Counted from the first letter of the stretch, positions 15,748 through 25,391 are shown. The stretch: 64,000 nucleotides of DNA from JANWWM01 sp046719715 (GCA_046719715.1 JBDNCJ010000003.1:37803-101802), one strand, 5' to 3'. The notes: generated by a model not told the origin, from the sequence alone. Numbers and translations are program-made.

Positions 15748-16695
15748 ATGATTCTTAAACCGAAACGCTTGCAGGCGGGCGATACCATCGGCATCGTGGC
15801 GCCTGCAAGTCCTATCTTCCCCGAAGATAAACTTGAAAAAGCCAAAGCCTATCTTCACTCACTTGGCTACACCGTCAAGCTCGGCAAGCACATCAAAAAA
15901 ATGCACGGCTACTTGGCAGGATTAGACCAAGAACGCGCCGACGACATTAACCGAATGTTCGCCGATAAATCCATCAAAGCGATTTTCTGCTTACGCGGCG
16001 GCTACGGCTCTCCACGCTTGCTTCGCCTCATTGATTACAACACGATTCGACGCAATCCCAAAATTTTTGTCGGCTTTTCCGACATCACCGCGCTCTGTTG
16101 CGCCATCTTCGCGAAAACAGGACTCATCACATTTTCAGGACCAATGCTCGTTTCCGACATGGTTAATCCTGATGAGTTCTCGCAGTATCACCTGTGGCGA
16201 ATGCTCACCAAACCTCGCATTTATGGTCGGTTCATCAATCACGAAACGCATCATCTTATCGGAATTCGCTCTGGCGAAGCCAAAGGGCGGCTTATCGGCG
16301 GCAATCTTTCACTGCTCAGCGCGCTCATCGGCACGCCCTTCCTGCCCGATATGCGCAAAGCCTTGCTCTACTTCGAAGACATCGGCGAAGAACCTTACCG
16401 CATCGACCGCATGCTCTCGCAATTTGAAAATGCGGGAATCCTTGAAAAACTTTCGGGAATGATTATCGGACAAATGACCGATTGTTTTGAAGAAGACGAC
16501 GAAAAGCCATCACTGACGCTTGAAGAGGTCATTGACGATTACCTCTACGCTTTCCCAGACCGCGCACCCGCATGCGCCAATCTCTCTTACGGACACATCA
16601 AACACAAACTAACCTTGCCCATCGGCGCAAGAGCAAAATTGACCGTTAAAAACGGACGCGCCCGACTCGAACTCTTGGAAACTGTCGTCTCTTAA
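15748..16695 (+). CDS. ldcA: LD-carboxypeptidase (peptidase S66 family)
   Basis: Cytoplasmic serine peptidase that trims the terminal D-alanine from muropeptide tetrapeptides during cell-wall recycling. The 315-residue protein shows the S66 landmarks in order: an N-terminal GDTIGIVAPASP strand, LRGGYGSPRLL, the nucleophile serine in GFSDIT, the catalytic Glu in LLYFEDIGEEPYRIDRML, and the catalytic His in LSYGHIKHKLTLPIG. There is no signal peptide, fitting recycling in the cytoplasm. It begins 11 bases after atpC and may be read from the same transcript, though a functional link is unlikely. MccF-type self-immunity peptidases share the fold, but no microcin genes are near. Confidence 0.92.
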   Translation: MILKPKRLQAGDTIGIVAPASPIFPEDKLEKAKAYLHSLGYTVKLGKHIKKMHGYLAGLDQERADDINRMFADKSIKAIFCLRGGYGSPRLLRLIDYNTIRRNPKIFVGFSDITALCCAIFAKTGLITFSGPMLVSDMVNPDEFSQYHLWRMLTKPRIYGRFINHETHHLIGIRSGEAKGRLIGGNLSLLSALIGTPFLPDMRKALLYFEDIGEEPYRIDRMLSQFENAGILEKLSGMIIGQMTDCFEEDDEKPSLTLEEVIDDYLYAFPDRAPACANLSYGHIKHKLTLPIGARAKLTVKNGRARLELLETVVS

Positions 16696-16713
16696 ATCTT
16701 AATCTCTTAAACC

Positions 16714-19149
16714 TTAAACAAGGACGGGGGCTTTCGGCTTTGAAGCGAAGCGATGCGCAAACGCAAAGAGAATCGTAAGGGGAATTGTGGCAAGCGCAAT
16801 CGTCGCCCATTGAAGCAGGCTGAACGGCGTGATTTCGTAGAACATGGTAATCACCTTCGTGATGAACAGTTCCGATGAAACGGTTGCAACCGTCGCATAA
16901 AGCGCAATTAGCCCCAGTCCGAACATCAAGTAATTTCTTTGATTGGATACATCGTCAAAATAGACGGCGCAAAGAAAATTCATGATAGAACCAATCACTA
17001 ACGCGCCTGTCATGACTTCAACGACAACCGATTCGGGAAATTCAAAAAGGTAATGCCCGATGAAATAAGCGGCGAACGTTTGGCTCAAAATCATCACCGT
17101 TGATAGCGAGACGAATGAGGTGAGTTGTCCGAAAAAGTCGCGCACGGGTGCAGTGTTCAGATTCATCAGCGCGATGAAGTAAGCGGGAAGCGCAATGCCG
17201 AGAATGCTCATCAAGCCGCTCTTTCGTGGCGTGAGCGGATAGAGCATGTCCAAAAACCAAGGCAAAATGCTAAGCACAATCACCACGGCATTTTTCGTGA
17301 TGAAAAGATTGGACACATAGCGCACCGTATTGATAATTTTGCTTCCTTCATCAAACATCTTCGGCAAAAGTGAAAAACGATTTTTGAGAAGCACCACGTC
17401 GGCGGCTTCTTTGGTAATCGCGCTTCCTTCTTCCATCGCAATGCCCAAACTGGCTTCTTTAATGGCGAGCAAATCATTGACGCCGTCGCCAATCATCGCC
17501 GTTTCTTTCTTCAAGGCTTTAAGCGTTTGAACAATCGTGAGTTTGTGTTCGGGATTTGTTCTAACGAAGATGGATTTTTGCAAGACGACTTCGGGAAGGT
17601 CTTCTGGAGAAAGTTTGTCGAGTTCGTTGCCTGTAATCATCAAGTCTGGCGAGGCGTTCCAGCCGATTTCGCGAAGGGTTTGCAAAACGGAGTCGCCCGA
17701 ATCACCTGAAATGATTTTGACATCGATGTGATTTTTCTCGAGAAGCTTCAATACTTCAAAGGCATCGGTTCGTGCTTCGTCTTTGAGTGAGACGATAGCC
17801 ATCGGCGTGATTTCAAACGCGTCGACTTGTTCGGCGGAAAGTTTTTCCGAAAGTTCCGACCGCACTTCGCCAAAAAGCAGGTTGCGATAGCCTGAAAGTT
17901 TATGCGTGGTGAAAAGCGCAAGGGCTTCTTCTTCTTCGTTTTTGGAGAGCCGTTCTTGAAGCACATCGAAGCCGCCGAGAATGAAGGTGCGAATCGTTCC
18001 GCCAATCGTCATTTTGAGCGCACTGATTTTAATGTCGGAACGAAACGGAATTTCATCGAGCCGTGCGATGTCGGGCGGTTGGGCGAAAATCGACAAGGCT
18101 TTGATGGTTGCATTTTGCTCCGTGCTGAGCGCGCTGAACGCGCCTAAACACGATTTGACCTCCTCTTCTGAAAAGCCTTTGAAAAGCGAGAGCGTCGCAA
18201 AAGCAATTTTATTTTGCGTCAGCGTGCCGGTTTTATCCATACAAACGACTTGAATTGTCGGGAACGCATCAATCGCGTTGATTTTCTGAATAATTGCGCC
18301 GATTTTCGCAATCCGAAAAATGCCAATCGTAAAGGTGATGGAAGAAAAAAACACCAACCCTTCGGGAATGAGCGAGATGGCAATCGTAGAAATTTTGCGC
18401 ACTTCATCGGGCGTGAAATTGTGCAACACCAAACTTCGCAAAAGTTCCACCAGCACCAACATCGCCGTAATGCCAAACGACCAAACGAAGAGCAAATTGA
18501 TTTTGCGTTGAAGCGGCGAGACCATGAACTTATATCGCTTCGCTTGTGCGGTGATGCGCGTGGCATAACTTTCCGCGCCAACTTTTTCTGCACGGAAGTA
18601 GCCATTGCCGAAGACGCAAAAACTGCCCGATAAGAGTTCGTCGCCCGCCGATTTTGCAATTGAAATCGACTCGCCCGTAACCAGCGATTCATCGACCTCC
18701 AAGCGATTGGCGTAAAGCACTTTTCCATCGACAACGATTTGCTCGCCTTTTTCAAGAAAGAGCACATCGTCTTGTACGATGTCGTGTTTATCAATCTGAA
18801 TTTTTTGTCCGTCTCTAACGACCGTTACAAAAGGGTTTCGAAGCAGTTCCATTTTCGCAAGGGCGCGCGCGGCGCGTATTTCCTGAACAATGGCAATGAG
18901 CGTGTTGGCAAGCGTAACGGTTACAATGCCGAGCGAGTCGAGTACGAGCCGTTCATCGTCAGTGGCGAAGTAAAAAACAAGAAGGAAGGTGATGACGGCA
19001 AAATTGATGAGGTTGAAGATGCTGAACGAATTCTCGAGGATAATTTGCGGAACACTTTTGATATGCTCGCGCGTAGTGCGGTTGGTTAATCCTTGTGCAA
19101 TTCGCGCTTGAACTTCGCTTTGCGTTAGCCCTTGAAATGGTGGAAGCAT
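16714..19149 (-). CDS. Cation-transporting P-type ATPase, CtpE-like (probable Ca2+)
   Basis: ATP-driven inner-membrane cation pump of 811 residues. The cytosolic machinery is complete: TGES (158-161) for dephosphorylation, CMDKTGTLT with the phosphorylated Asp at 305, and GDGVND with the magnesium-binding residues. Membrane helix 4 carries IPEGLV (261-266), the variant seen in CtpE-type calcium ATPases, instead of the CPC or SPC of heavy-metal pumps. No N-terminal metal-binding domain is present. About ten hydrophobic segments are visible, six after the ATP-binding part. The stop of the gene is 18 bases from the convergent ldcA. The start lies 3 bases after the unknown 200-residue gene, so the two are one transcript. 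The ion is inferred from the motif only. Confidence 0.88.
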   Translation of the reverse strand: MLPPFQGLTQSEVQARIAQGLTNRTTREHIKSVPQIILENSFSIFNLINFAVITFLLVFYFATDDERLVLDSLGIVTVTLANTLIAIVQEIRAARALAKMELLRNPFVTVVRDGQKIQIDKHDIVQDDVLFLEKGEQIVVDGKVLYANRLEVDESLVTGESISIAKSAGDELLSGSFCVFGNGYFRAEKVGAESYATRITAQAKRYKFMVSPLQRKINLLFVWSFGITAMLVLVELLRSLVLHNFTPDEVRKISTIAISLIPEGLVFFSSITFTIGIFRIAKIGAIIQKINAIDAFPTIQVVCMDKTGTLTQNKIAFATLSLFKGFSEEEVKSCLGAFSALSTEQNATIKALSIFAQPPDIARLDEIPFRSDIKISALKMTIGGTIRTFILGGFDVLQERLSKNEEEEALALFTTHKLSGYRNLLFGEVRSELSEKLSAEQVDAFEITPMAIVSLKDEARTDAFEVLKLLEKNHIDVKIISGDSGDSVLQTLREIGWNASPDLMITGNELDKLSPEDLPEVVLQKSIFVRTNPEHKLTIVQTLKALKKETAMIGDGVNDLLAIKEASLGIAMEEGSAITKEAADVVLLKNRFSLLPKMFDEGSKIINTVRYVSNLFITKNAVVIVLSILPWFLDMLYPLTPRKSGLMSILGIALPAYFIALMNLNTAPVRDFFGQLTSFVSLSTVMILSQTFAAYFIGHYLFEFPESVVVEVMTGALVIGSIMNFLCAVYFDDVSNQRNYLMFGLGLIALYATVATVSSELFITKVITMFYEITPFSLLQWATIALATIPLTILFAFAHRFASKPKAPVLV

Positions 19150-19152
19150 ACC

Positions 19153-19755
19153 TTAGGCGACATTGCGGGTTGCCTTCGAATCGTCGAGCAAAATTGGCTG
19201 AACGGACTTGCGCCTTCGGAGGCGTTCGGCAATCCGACGGTATTCCTGTTTATGATGCGCAAGTTCGCCGGCGACGCCTTCAATCACCTTAAGATTTTCA
19301 AAGCGAACGCGCGTGAGTTTTCCATATGAAATTGAAAGCATCAAGCAAAGTTCAATGTAATTGAGGCTGAAAACGAGCCACTCAAAAAGGTTCGGGCGGC
19401 GCGCCGTGAAGCCGAATTTCGCTACGGTTGCATCACTGAAGTAATACAAATTGGCACGAATCTTCGTTTCAGGCGCGATTTTCCCAGACTCAATTTCGGC
19501 GCACAAATTGTGCAAACCTTCCGCCAAATGATAAAGCAAAACCGATGGATTAACTTTTTGAAGTCGGAAAAAATCCCAACTTGTGCCAATATGAACTTCA
19601 AGCGTCTTGAAGCCGTAGGGCGCAGTGCAAAACATTTTCGAGTAGTAATGATAAACGCCGACTTTTTTCAGAAGCGGCGTCGTCAGATAGCGTGAAATGC
19701 GATAAATAAAGAGGAAGGAAAATATAGCAAGTGTAGCGTTTGAGAGCAGTTCCAT
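19153..19755 (-). CDS. Unknown membrane-anchored protein, partner of the P-type ATPase gene
   Basis: Unrecognised protein of 200 residues. The ATG at 19755 is preferred to a TTG at 19761. Residues 4-25 form one N-terminal membrane helix (ELLSNATLAIFSFLFIYRI), and a second hydrophobic stretch occurs near residues 125-145 (WLVFSLNYIELCLMLSI). The rest is soluble and the C-terminus is basic, with RRIAERLRRRK. It is translated immediately before the CtpE-like pump with 3 bases between them, so it may be an accessory factor of that pump, but this is inference from gene order alone. A TAnnTTTG promoter element lies 55 bases upstream. No catalytic motif is visible. Confidence 0.7.
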   Translation of the reverse strand: MELLSNATLAIFSFLFIYRISRYLTTPLLKKVGVYHYYSKMFCTAPYGFKTLEVHIGTSWDFFRLQKVNPSVLLYHLAEGLHNLCAEIESGKIAPETKIRANLYYFSDATVAKFGFTARRPNLFEWLVFSLNYIELCLMLSISYGKLTRVRFENLKVIEGVAGELAHHKQEYRRIAERLRRRKSVQPILLDDSKATRNVA

Positions 19756-19809
19756 TATCAAAGCGATAATTGAGATGTGTTTTTAGAGCGCAGAAATTCT
19801 GGACGGGCG

Positions 19810-19817
19810 CAAAGTTA
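19810..19817 (-). promoter_or_regulatory. Probable -7 promoter element for the unknown/CtpE-like pair
   Basis: On the minus strand this reads TAACTTTG followed by CGCCC, the same TAnnTTTGCGCCC context as the tRNA-Thr promoter. The -33 position has TGG rather than TTG at about 19-20 bases. It is 55 bases before the ATG at 19755. Confidence 0.45.
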
Positions 19818-19914
19818 CGCCTTCTTTGTTAATAAACCATATTTTTCAAGCGCGCAACATTTCGCGTAAATTGAAACCTAAAAGAACTTTTCGCAACACA
19901 AACCTTTATGTCGT

Positions 19915-21450
19915 ATGACCGCACTGAAAGATTCAATCCTAAAACTCATCACCGAAACCTCTACGAACTTGCCAAGCGATGTGCGTCGTGCGATTGCGCG
20001 CGCCGCCGAACTCGAAGAAGCCCAATCGCGCTCTGGCTTGGCAATGTCGACCATTACGCTCAACGTCGATATGGCATGCGACAACGTCTCGCCGATTTGT
20101 CAGGACACCGGCATGCCGACCTTCTTCATTCACACGCCGATTGGCGTCAATCAACTCGAAATCAAAGCCGCTATCAAAGAAGCCACGATAGAAGCGACGA
20201 AGATGGGCAAACTGCGTCCAAACTCTGTGCACCCGATTACAGGTAAAAATAGCGGCACGAATGTCGGCGCGGGCGTGCCCGTCATGCACTTCGAGCAGTG
20301 GGAAAACGATTACACGGAAATCAAACTCATCTTGAAAGGCGGCGGGTGCGAAAACAAAAACATTCAATACTCGCTCCCAATGGAACTCGAAGGACTCGGC
20401 AAAGCCGGACGCGATTTGGAAGGAATCCGAAAGTGCATCATGCACGCCGTTTGGCAAGCGCAAGGGCAAGGCTGTTCGGCGGGCTTCATCGGTGTTGGCA
20501 TCGGCGGCGATAGAACGTCGGGCTATGAACTCGCCAAACATCAACTCCTGCGCCCCGTCGATGATGTGAACCCTGATGAAACCTTACGTGCGCTCGAAGA
20601 TTACGTGATGCAAAACGCCGATAAACTCAATATCGGCACGATGGGCTTCGGCGGAAAGGTTACGCTTTTAGGCTGTAAAATCGGATTGGCTGAACGCTTG
20701 CCTGCAAGTTTCTTTGTGAGCGTCGCCTATAACTGCTGGGCGTATCGCCGACTCGGTGTGCATCTTGATTCAAGCGGAAACATTATCAAGTGGCTCTATC
20801 GCGAATCTGACGAAATCAAACGGCTGGCGAAGGGCGCGGGCATTCCGCTAACGGGCAAAGAAGTTGTGCTTCAAGCCCCGATTAGCGAAGAGCAAATTCG
20901 CAACATCAAAGTCGGCGATGTGGTCATTGTCAACGGCGCGGTGCACACTGGGCGTGATGCGTTTCATCACTACGTCATTCATCACAACCTTGAAGCCAAA
21001 GATATGCCTGTCGAGACGCGTGGCGGCGTGCTTTACCACTGCGGTCCGGTGGTGCTCAAAGAAAACGGCAAGTATAAAATCACGGCAGCTGGACCGACGA
21101 CCTCCATTCGCGAAGAGCCTTACCAAGCCGATGTGATTCAGAAACTTGGTTTCCGAGCCGTTATCGGCAAAGGGGGCATGGGCGCAAAAACCTTAAAAGG
21201 CTTGCAAGAGCATGGCGCGATTTACCTCAATGCGATTGGCGGCGCAGCGCAGTACTATGCGCAGTGCATTAAGGAAGTAACCGGCGTCGATTACCTTGAA
21301 GAAATGGGCGTGCCAGAAGCGATGTGGCATTTGGAAGTGGAAGGTTTCGCTGCCATTTGCACGATGGATTCACATGGCAACAGTCTGCATAAAGAAGTTC
21401 AAGAAGAATCGCTCGGCTTGCTGAAAACCTTTGCTGAACCAGTGTTCTAA
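19915..21450 (+). CDS. fumA: Class I fumarate hydratase (iron-sulfur)
   Basis: Citric-acid-cycle enzyme interconverting fumarate and malate with an oxygen-sensitive [4Fe-4S] cluster. The 511-residue polypeptide has alpha and beta parts fused as in FumA/FumB. In the alpha part, cluster-binding cysteines are likely those in SPICQDTGMP, GGGCENKN and GQGCSAGFIGVGIGGDR. The beta part begins near residue 320 and includes GAVHTGRDAFHHY and the CGPVV region. The protein is intact and of normal length. It is followed after a few bases by a thioesterase and aroQ on the same strand. A related class I hydro-lyase (tartrate or mesaconate type) cannot be fully excluded, but the fused architecture fits fumarase. 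Confidence 0.92.
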   Translation: MTALKDSILKLITETSTNLPSDVRRAIARAAELEEAQSRSGLAMSTITLNVDMACDNVSPICQDTGMPTFFIHTPIGVNQLEIKAAIKEATIEATKMGKLRPNSVHPITGKNSGTNVGAGVPVMHFEQWENDYTEIKLILKGGGCENKNIQYSLPMELEGLGKAGRDLEGIRKCIMHAVWQAQGQGCSAGFIGVGIGGDRTSGYELAKHQLLRPVDDVNPDETLRALEDYVMQNADKLNIGTMGFGGKVTLLGCKIGLAERLPASFFVSVAYNCWAYRRLGVHLDSSGNIIKWLYRESDEIKRLAKGAGIPLTGKEVVLQAPISEEQIRNIKVGDVVIVNGAVHTGRDAFHHYVIHHNLEAKDMPVETRGGVLYHCGPVVLKENGKYKITAAGPTTSIREEPYQADVIQKLGFRAVIGKGGMGAKTLKGLQEHGAIYLNAIGGAAQYYAQCIKEVTGVDYLEEMGVPEAMWHLEVEGFAAICTMDSHGNSLHKEVQEESLGLLKTFAEPVF

Positions 21451-21467
21451 ACGGTTTGAATAAATCA

Positions 21468-21884
21468 ATGCGCAAACACGAAACTCGGATTAAAGTTCGC
21501 AGTTACGAATTAGATTTTTTTCAGCACGTCAATAACGCCGTTTATCTCAACTACATTGAGCAAGCGAGGGTTGAAGTCTTACAAAGTTCGGGCTTTACGC
21601 TCGATGATTTCTTATCGCAGAAGATTCTGCCCGTTGTCGTCAATATCAACATTAACTATCGCCAAGCGTCGCTTCTCAACGACGAGCTTGTGATTTTCAC
21701 GCACGTCTCGCGCATTGGAACTTCATCGTTTGCCATGCGGCACGAAGCCTACAATCTCACGCGCGGCAACACGCCTTCGTTTGATGCCGATGTTACTCAC
21801 GCAGTCATTGATACCACGACGGGCAAATCCACGCCGATTCCCGATAAACTGCGGCAAAAACTTTCAACACTGCACACGCAATGA
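21468..21884 (+). CDS. Acyl-CoA thioesterase, 4HBT hotdog family
   Basis: Hydrolyses an acyl-CoA thioester; the acyl group is unknown. The 138-residue single hotdog domain carries the family motif YELDFFQHVNNAVYLNYIEQAR, split here as Asp-x-x-x-His-Val-Asn-Asn followed by Tyr and Glu on the long helix; the Asp of ELDFFQH is the likely catalytic acid. A later NININYRQASLLNDEL block is the central strand pair. I choose the ATG at 21468 over a TTG at 21456 by the position of the motif. It overlaps the start of aroQ by four bases (ATGA), so the two are translationally coupled, although they belong to different pathways. Confidence 0.87.
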   Translation: MRKHETRIKVRSYELDFFQHVNNAVYLNYIEQARVEVLQSSGFTLDDFLSQKILPVVVNININYRQASLLNDELVIFTHVSRIGTSSFAMRHEAYNLTRGNTPSFDADVTHAVIDTTTGKSTPIPDKLRQKLSTLHTQ

Positions 21885-22324
21885 CGATTCTCGTTCTCAA
21901 CGGTCCGAACCTTTCTCGCTTGGGCAAGCGCGAACCCGACGTCTATGGCACAAAAACATTGAGCGACATCAATCAAGGGCTTGCGCAAACATTTGCATCG
22001 GTGGTGTTCGAGTTTTTCCAGAGTGAACATGAAGGCTCGTTAATTGAAAAGCTCTTTGAAGCGGAAGACGAAGGGCGCGTTCAAGGTGTGGTGCTGAATG
22101 CAGGTGCGCTGACGCATACGTCAATCGCCTTGCGCGACGCGATTGCTTCAATCCGACTGCCTGTGGTGGAAGTGCATCTGTCCAACATTTTCGCACGCGA
22201 GCCGTTTCGGCGACACTCGTTGATTTCGGAGGTCTGTATTGGTGTGATTTCTGGCTTCGGAGAAACGAGTTATCATTTAGGCGTGCAAGCATTGCTCTCA
22301 CGAGACGAGCGTGCGGCACGTTAA
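21881..22324 (+). CDS. aroQ: 3-dehydroquinate dehydratase, type II
   Basis: Third step of the shikimate pathway: dehydration of 3-dehydroquinate to 3-dehydroshikimate. The 147-residue protein has all type II signatures: MTILVLNGPNLSRLGKREP with the catalytic arginine region, PDVYG with the catalytic tyrosine, NAGALTHTS in the substrate pocket, and EVHLSN followed by REPFRRHS. Length is typical of the dodecameric family. It starts inside the thioesterase stop codon and ends overlapping the convergent TPR gene by four bases. The other shikimate genes aroK and aroB lie 38 kb away in this window. Confidence 0.96.
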   Translation: MTILVLNGPNLSRLGKREPDVYGTKTLSDINQGLAQTFASVVFEFFQSEHEGSLIEKLFEAEDEGRVQGVVLNAGALTHTSIALRDAIASIRLPVVEVHLSNIFAREPFRRHSLISEVCIGVISGFGETSYHLGVQALLSRDERAAR

Positions 22325-23055
22325 ATATCGGCGAGCAAGAGACGCGACTCGCGTTTGTTTTGTTTATCGCCAGCAACGATGAGCGGCAATTTCAAAGCGA
22401 TTTCAAGTTGCGCTTTGGCTTCGGCTTCTCGACCAAGTTTGAGCAAGGCTTTGGCGTAGGCGTTGCGATAGAAAATGACATTCGGACTTTGTGAAACCGC
22501 TTGCGCGAGGTGTTTCGCCGACTGTTCGTAACTGCCTTCGGGCACGCCGCCGAAAAGAAGTTTTGCAAAAGTACGTTCAACGAATCCTAATCCTGCCAAT
22601 TCAAAATGCCAAATTCCCAAGACGGCGTTTGCCATAGCGTTGCTTGCATCAAGCGCGAGGGCTTGGTCGGCATATTCCTTGATTTCCAATCCTAACTTCA
22701 CCTTCTCTTTATTGCCGCGAAAGAGCGCGATTTGACCTGTAACTTGACCCAATCGCGCGTAAATGTCAGGATTAGAGGGTGATTTTTTCAAAGCAAGTTC
22801 AAGAGCGGATTTCGCTTTAAGATACATCGCCTCTTGTTTGGATTTTGGGAGTTCGTAGCCGCCATAGAAGTAAGCATCAGCAAGTTTGATGCACACATCC
22901 GCCGTTTTATCCACATCGTCGAGAGATTCATAGAGTTCGATGGCTAACGCGTAATTGAAGGCGCGATAGGCGGAATCGGCTTGTGCAACGGCATCGCGTG
23001 CGGAAAGCGTCGGCGTGATGAAAAAGCAAAGCAGTAGAATTGAGAACAGGCGCAT
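22321..23055 (-). CDS. Exported TPR protein, RMDN-like
   Basis: Predicted periplasmic or envelope protein of 244 residues made of tetratricopeptide-like helical repeats. The ATG at 23055 starts a signal peptide (MRLFSILLLCFFITPTLSA); upstream in-frame codons to 23193 cross the ppiD terminator and are rejected. The repeats include NPDIYARLGQVTGQIALF, and the segment GIWHFELAGLGFVERTFAKL then FGGVPEGSYEQS matches the pattern of RMDN (regulator of microtubule dynamics)-type TPR proteins, which are also common in bacteria with no known role. It probably mediates protein contacts. Its own promoter must lie in the gap behind the ppiD terminator. Confidence 0.78.
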   Translation of the reverse strand: MRLFSILLLCFFITPTLSARDAVAQADSAYRAFNYALAIELYESLDDVDKTADVCIKLADAYFYGGYELPKSKQEAMYLKAKSALELALKKSPSNPDIYARLGQVTGQIALFRGNKEKVKLGLEIKEYADQALALDASNAMANAVLGIWHFELAGLGFVERTFAKLLFGGVPEGSYEQSAKHLAQAVSQSPNVIFYRNAYAKALLKLGREAEAKAQLEIALKLPLIVAGDKQNKRESRLLLADI

Positions 23056-23131
23056 TCGGGTTTTGCGTCGTTTTTTTAGTGAAAATGAAACTTCTTTGAT
23101 TATGTATTTGAGAAGGCTGATGCTGGAATAT

Positions 23132-23164
23132 AAAAGCCTTGCTCGTGATTTTCGAACAAGGCTT
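23132..23164 (-). terminator. Rho-independent terminator after ppiD
   Basis: On the minus strand AAGCCTTGTTCG and CGAGCAAGGCTT form a 12-bp stem with one G-T pair and a 7-base loop, followed by TTTTAT. It lies 30 bases past the ppiD stop. Confidence 0.85.
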
Positions 23165-23193
23165 GGATTGGTTTCAGTTCCGCGCCAGAGCAA

Positions 23194-25299
23194 TTAGAAC
23201 ATCATTCGATTGTCTTCAATGTCGGCTTTCTTCTTCAAGGCTTGCACCCAACTTTGCTGAACTTGGGTTTTCTTTTCCTGCAAGAGTTGGTTGCGAAGCG
23301 TTTCTTTTTGCGATTCAAACTCTTCGTCTTTGCCTGTTTCTTTTGCGGTCAGCACAGCAATTGCAACGCCGCGATTGGTATCAATCGGCTTGGAAAGGGT
23401 ATTCACTTCCAATGTAGAAATGATTGAAACGAAGTTTGCCTCGCGACCCAATCCTGCCACATTTGGATTTTGAAGCGAGACGCTGTTGAACTCGCGGACT
23501 ACAGAGCCTGAGTCGAGCGAAGCCAGTTTTTGAATGTCGTTATCGGCTTGCGCAAGCAGTTTCTTGGCGGTCTCGCGGAGTTCCGCGAGTTTTTTCTCAC
23601 GAATGAGTTTGTTTTTGATGTCGCGTTTGAGATTGTCGTCGAGGCGTCGGTAGCCGTCGTCATTTTTATCAATAAGTTGCATAACGGCGAATCCATCTTT
23701 GACGGCAATGACATCGCTGATTTGATTTTCTTTGGCATTGAAAGCGAATTTCATCACGGCGCCGCTTGTGCCAAGCATCGGAACGAATCCGCCTTTGAAG
23801 AACTGTCCGGTTTGACGCACTTCATAGCCTTTCTTTTCGGCTTCTTTATCAAAGCCTTCTTCGGAAGCAAAGTATTGAAATTCGCTGGCGGCGCGGCGTT
23901 GGCGGTCAATCGTTGAAGGACTTGGGACGATTTTCTTGACAAGTTCAACACCTTTGACGTCGCGCGAGTCACGTCCTGTAATTTTAATCAAGTGGATTCC
24001 GAACTGCGTTTGAACTGGTCCAATCAGGTCGCCGACTTTGCCTGAAAATGAAGCATCTTCGAAGGGTTTAACCATTCTGCCTTTTCCATACCAGCCTAAG
24101 TCTCCGCCACCTTGCGCCGAACCGTCTTTTGAGTTCTGGCGAGCGGCATCTTCAAAAGAAATTTCGCCTTTCTTAATGCGTGCCAAAAGGGCTTTGGCTT
24201 CCTCGATGGTTTTGAGCGTGTCGGCTTTCGTGTTGGCAGAGGGTTGCAAGAGAATGTGCGATGAGCGCACGAGCGGCTCACCATTGTCTTTGACTTCGGT
24301 GATTTTAATGAGTTTGAACTCGCCGAATTCGCGCACAGGACCAATGACCATACCCGCTTTTACTTCGCCCTTGTAAATTGCATCGTCGATTTCAGGGCTG
24401 ATGGAGCCGTGCGCAAATGACTTGCCGAAATTTGGCGGCTGGTCGGCGTGAATGTTGATGAAATCGGTGTCGTTCTTGCTTTCAGCAAACTCACGGACGA
24501 GTTTTTTCAAATCGGCTTCAATCGAGAGTGTGTCTTCTGTGGTCGGTGTATTTGGGAAGAAGACGAATTTTGCTGAGCGGTTCGGCTCTTGCTTGTATTC
24601 ATCGCGATGGTCGCGGTAGTAAGAAGAAATTTCGCCGTCGCTGACGCTGTACATTGAATCGGGCTTCGTTCGAGAAAAATCCAGCAGGACAAACTTGCCT
24701 GTAACTTTCAATCGGTCATGATGAAACTTTGCACGCGCTTCTTCATCGCTGACACGGACGGAGGCAAGGTGAAGGCGTTCAAGTTTTTCGCGCAGTTTGA
24801 TTTGGCGAATGTATTCTTCGACCTGAATCCACGCTTTTTTGTTTTCGGGAGCGGCGGCGGCTTGGAGCAGGGCTTCTTTATTGAGTTTGCCTGTCTTCGG
24901 GTCTCGGAACTGTTGCGCAAGAAATTCGGGCGGATTATCGGAAAAAATCGCGTCGACGATTTCTTGGTCGCTGACTTTAATGCCTTGTTTTTCATATTCT
25001 TTCGTAAGCAATTCGCGCTCGATGAGGTCGTTCCAGACTTGGTCGCGAATGCGTGCGTCCAACGCGTCGTCAATTTCTGCACCTTGCGATTGCTGGCGAT
25101 AGTTGTCGACGTAGGCTTTGTAGAGCCGCTCGTATTCTTTGAAGGTGATGGGTTTGCCATCGACACGCCCCGCCTCGTTAGGGCGGTTTTGAAGCCCTGT
25201 GAAGTCCATGCCCCACTCAAAGACAATCGTGATGACGAAGGCAACAATCAACACGATGAAAAGCCATTTCGCGCTTTCGCGCATTTTGTTCATAACCAT
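23194..25299 (-). CDS. ppiD: PpiD-type periplasmic peptidyl-prolyl isomerase / chaperone
   Basis: Membrane-anchored foldase that helps newly exported proteins at the Sec exit. The 701-residue protein has one N-terminal membrane helix (residues 12-32, WLFIVLIVAFVITIVFEWG) and then a SurA/PpiD N-terminal chaperone region (about 40-200) with the typical VDGKPITFKEYERLY start. A parvulin domain follows (about 345-450): VRSSHILL, then DGSAQGGGDLGWYGKGRMV and FGIHLIKI. A second, degenerate parvulin-like region may occupy 480-600. It is monocistronic, closed by a strong terminator, and preceded by a TATATTTG promoter-like element at 25392-25399. Confidence 0.88.
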   Translation of the reverse strand: MVMNKMRESAKWLFIVLIVAFVITIVFEWGMDFTGLQNRPNEAGRVDGKPITFKEYERLYKAYVDNYRQQSQGAEIDDALDARIRDQVWNDLIERELLTKEYEKQGIKVSDQEIVDAIFSDNPPEFLAQQFRDPKTGKLNKEALLQAAAAPENKKAWIQVEEYIRQIKLREKLERLHLASVRVSDEEARAKFHHDRLKVTGKFVLLDFSRTKPDSMYSVSDGEISSYYRDHRDEYKQEPNRSAKFVFFPNTPTTEDTLSIEADLKKLVREFAESKNDTDFINIHADQPPNFGKSFAHGSISPEIDDAIYKGEVKAGMVIGPVREFGEFKLIKITEVKDNGEPLVRSSHILLQPSANTKADTLKTIEEAKALLARIKKGEISFEDAARQNSKDGSAQGGGDLGWYGKGRMVKPFEDASFSGKVGDLIGPVQTQFGIHLIKITGRDSRDVKGVELVKKIVPSPSTIDRQRRAASEFQYFASEEGFDKEAEKKGYEVRQTGQFFKGGFVPMLGTSGAVMKFAFNAKENQISDVIAVKDGFAVMQLIDKNDDGYRRLDDNLKRDIKNKLIREKKLAELRETAKKLLAQADNDIQKLASLDSGSVVREFNSVSLQNPNVAGLGREANFVSIISTLEVNTLSKPIDTNRGVAIAVLTAKETGKDEEFESQKETLRNQLLQEKKTQVQQSWVQALKKKADIEDNRMMF

Positions 25300-25391
25300 A
25301 TTGAAGAGTTCAGATAGAATATGTTAGTTTCACACACGACGACGCGGTGCGTTTTAAAATTCGGTTTAATTGAATTGAGTTTAGAAAGCCG

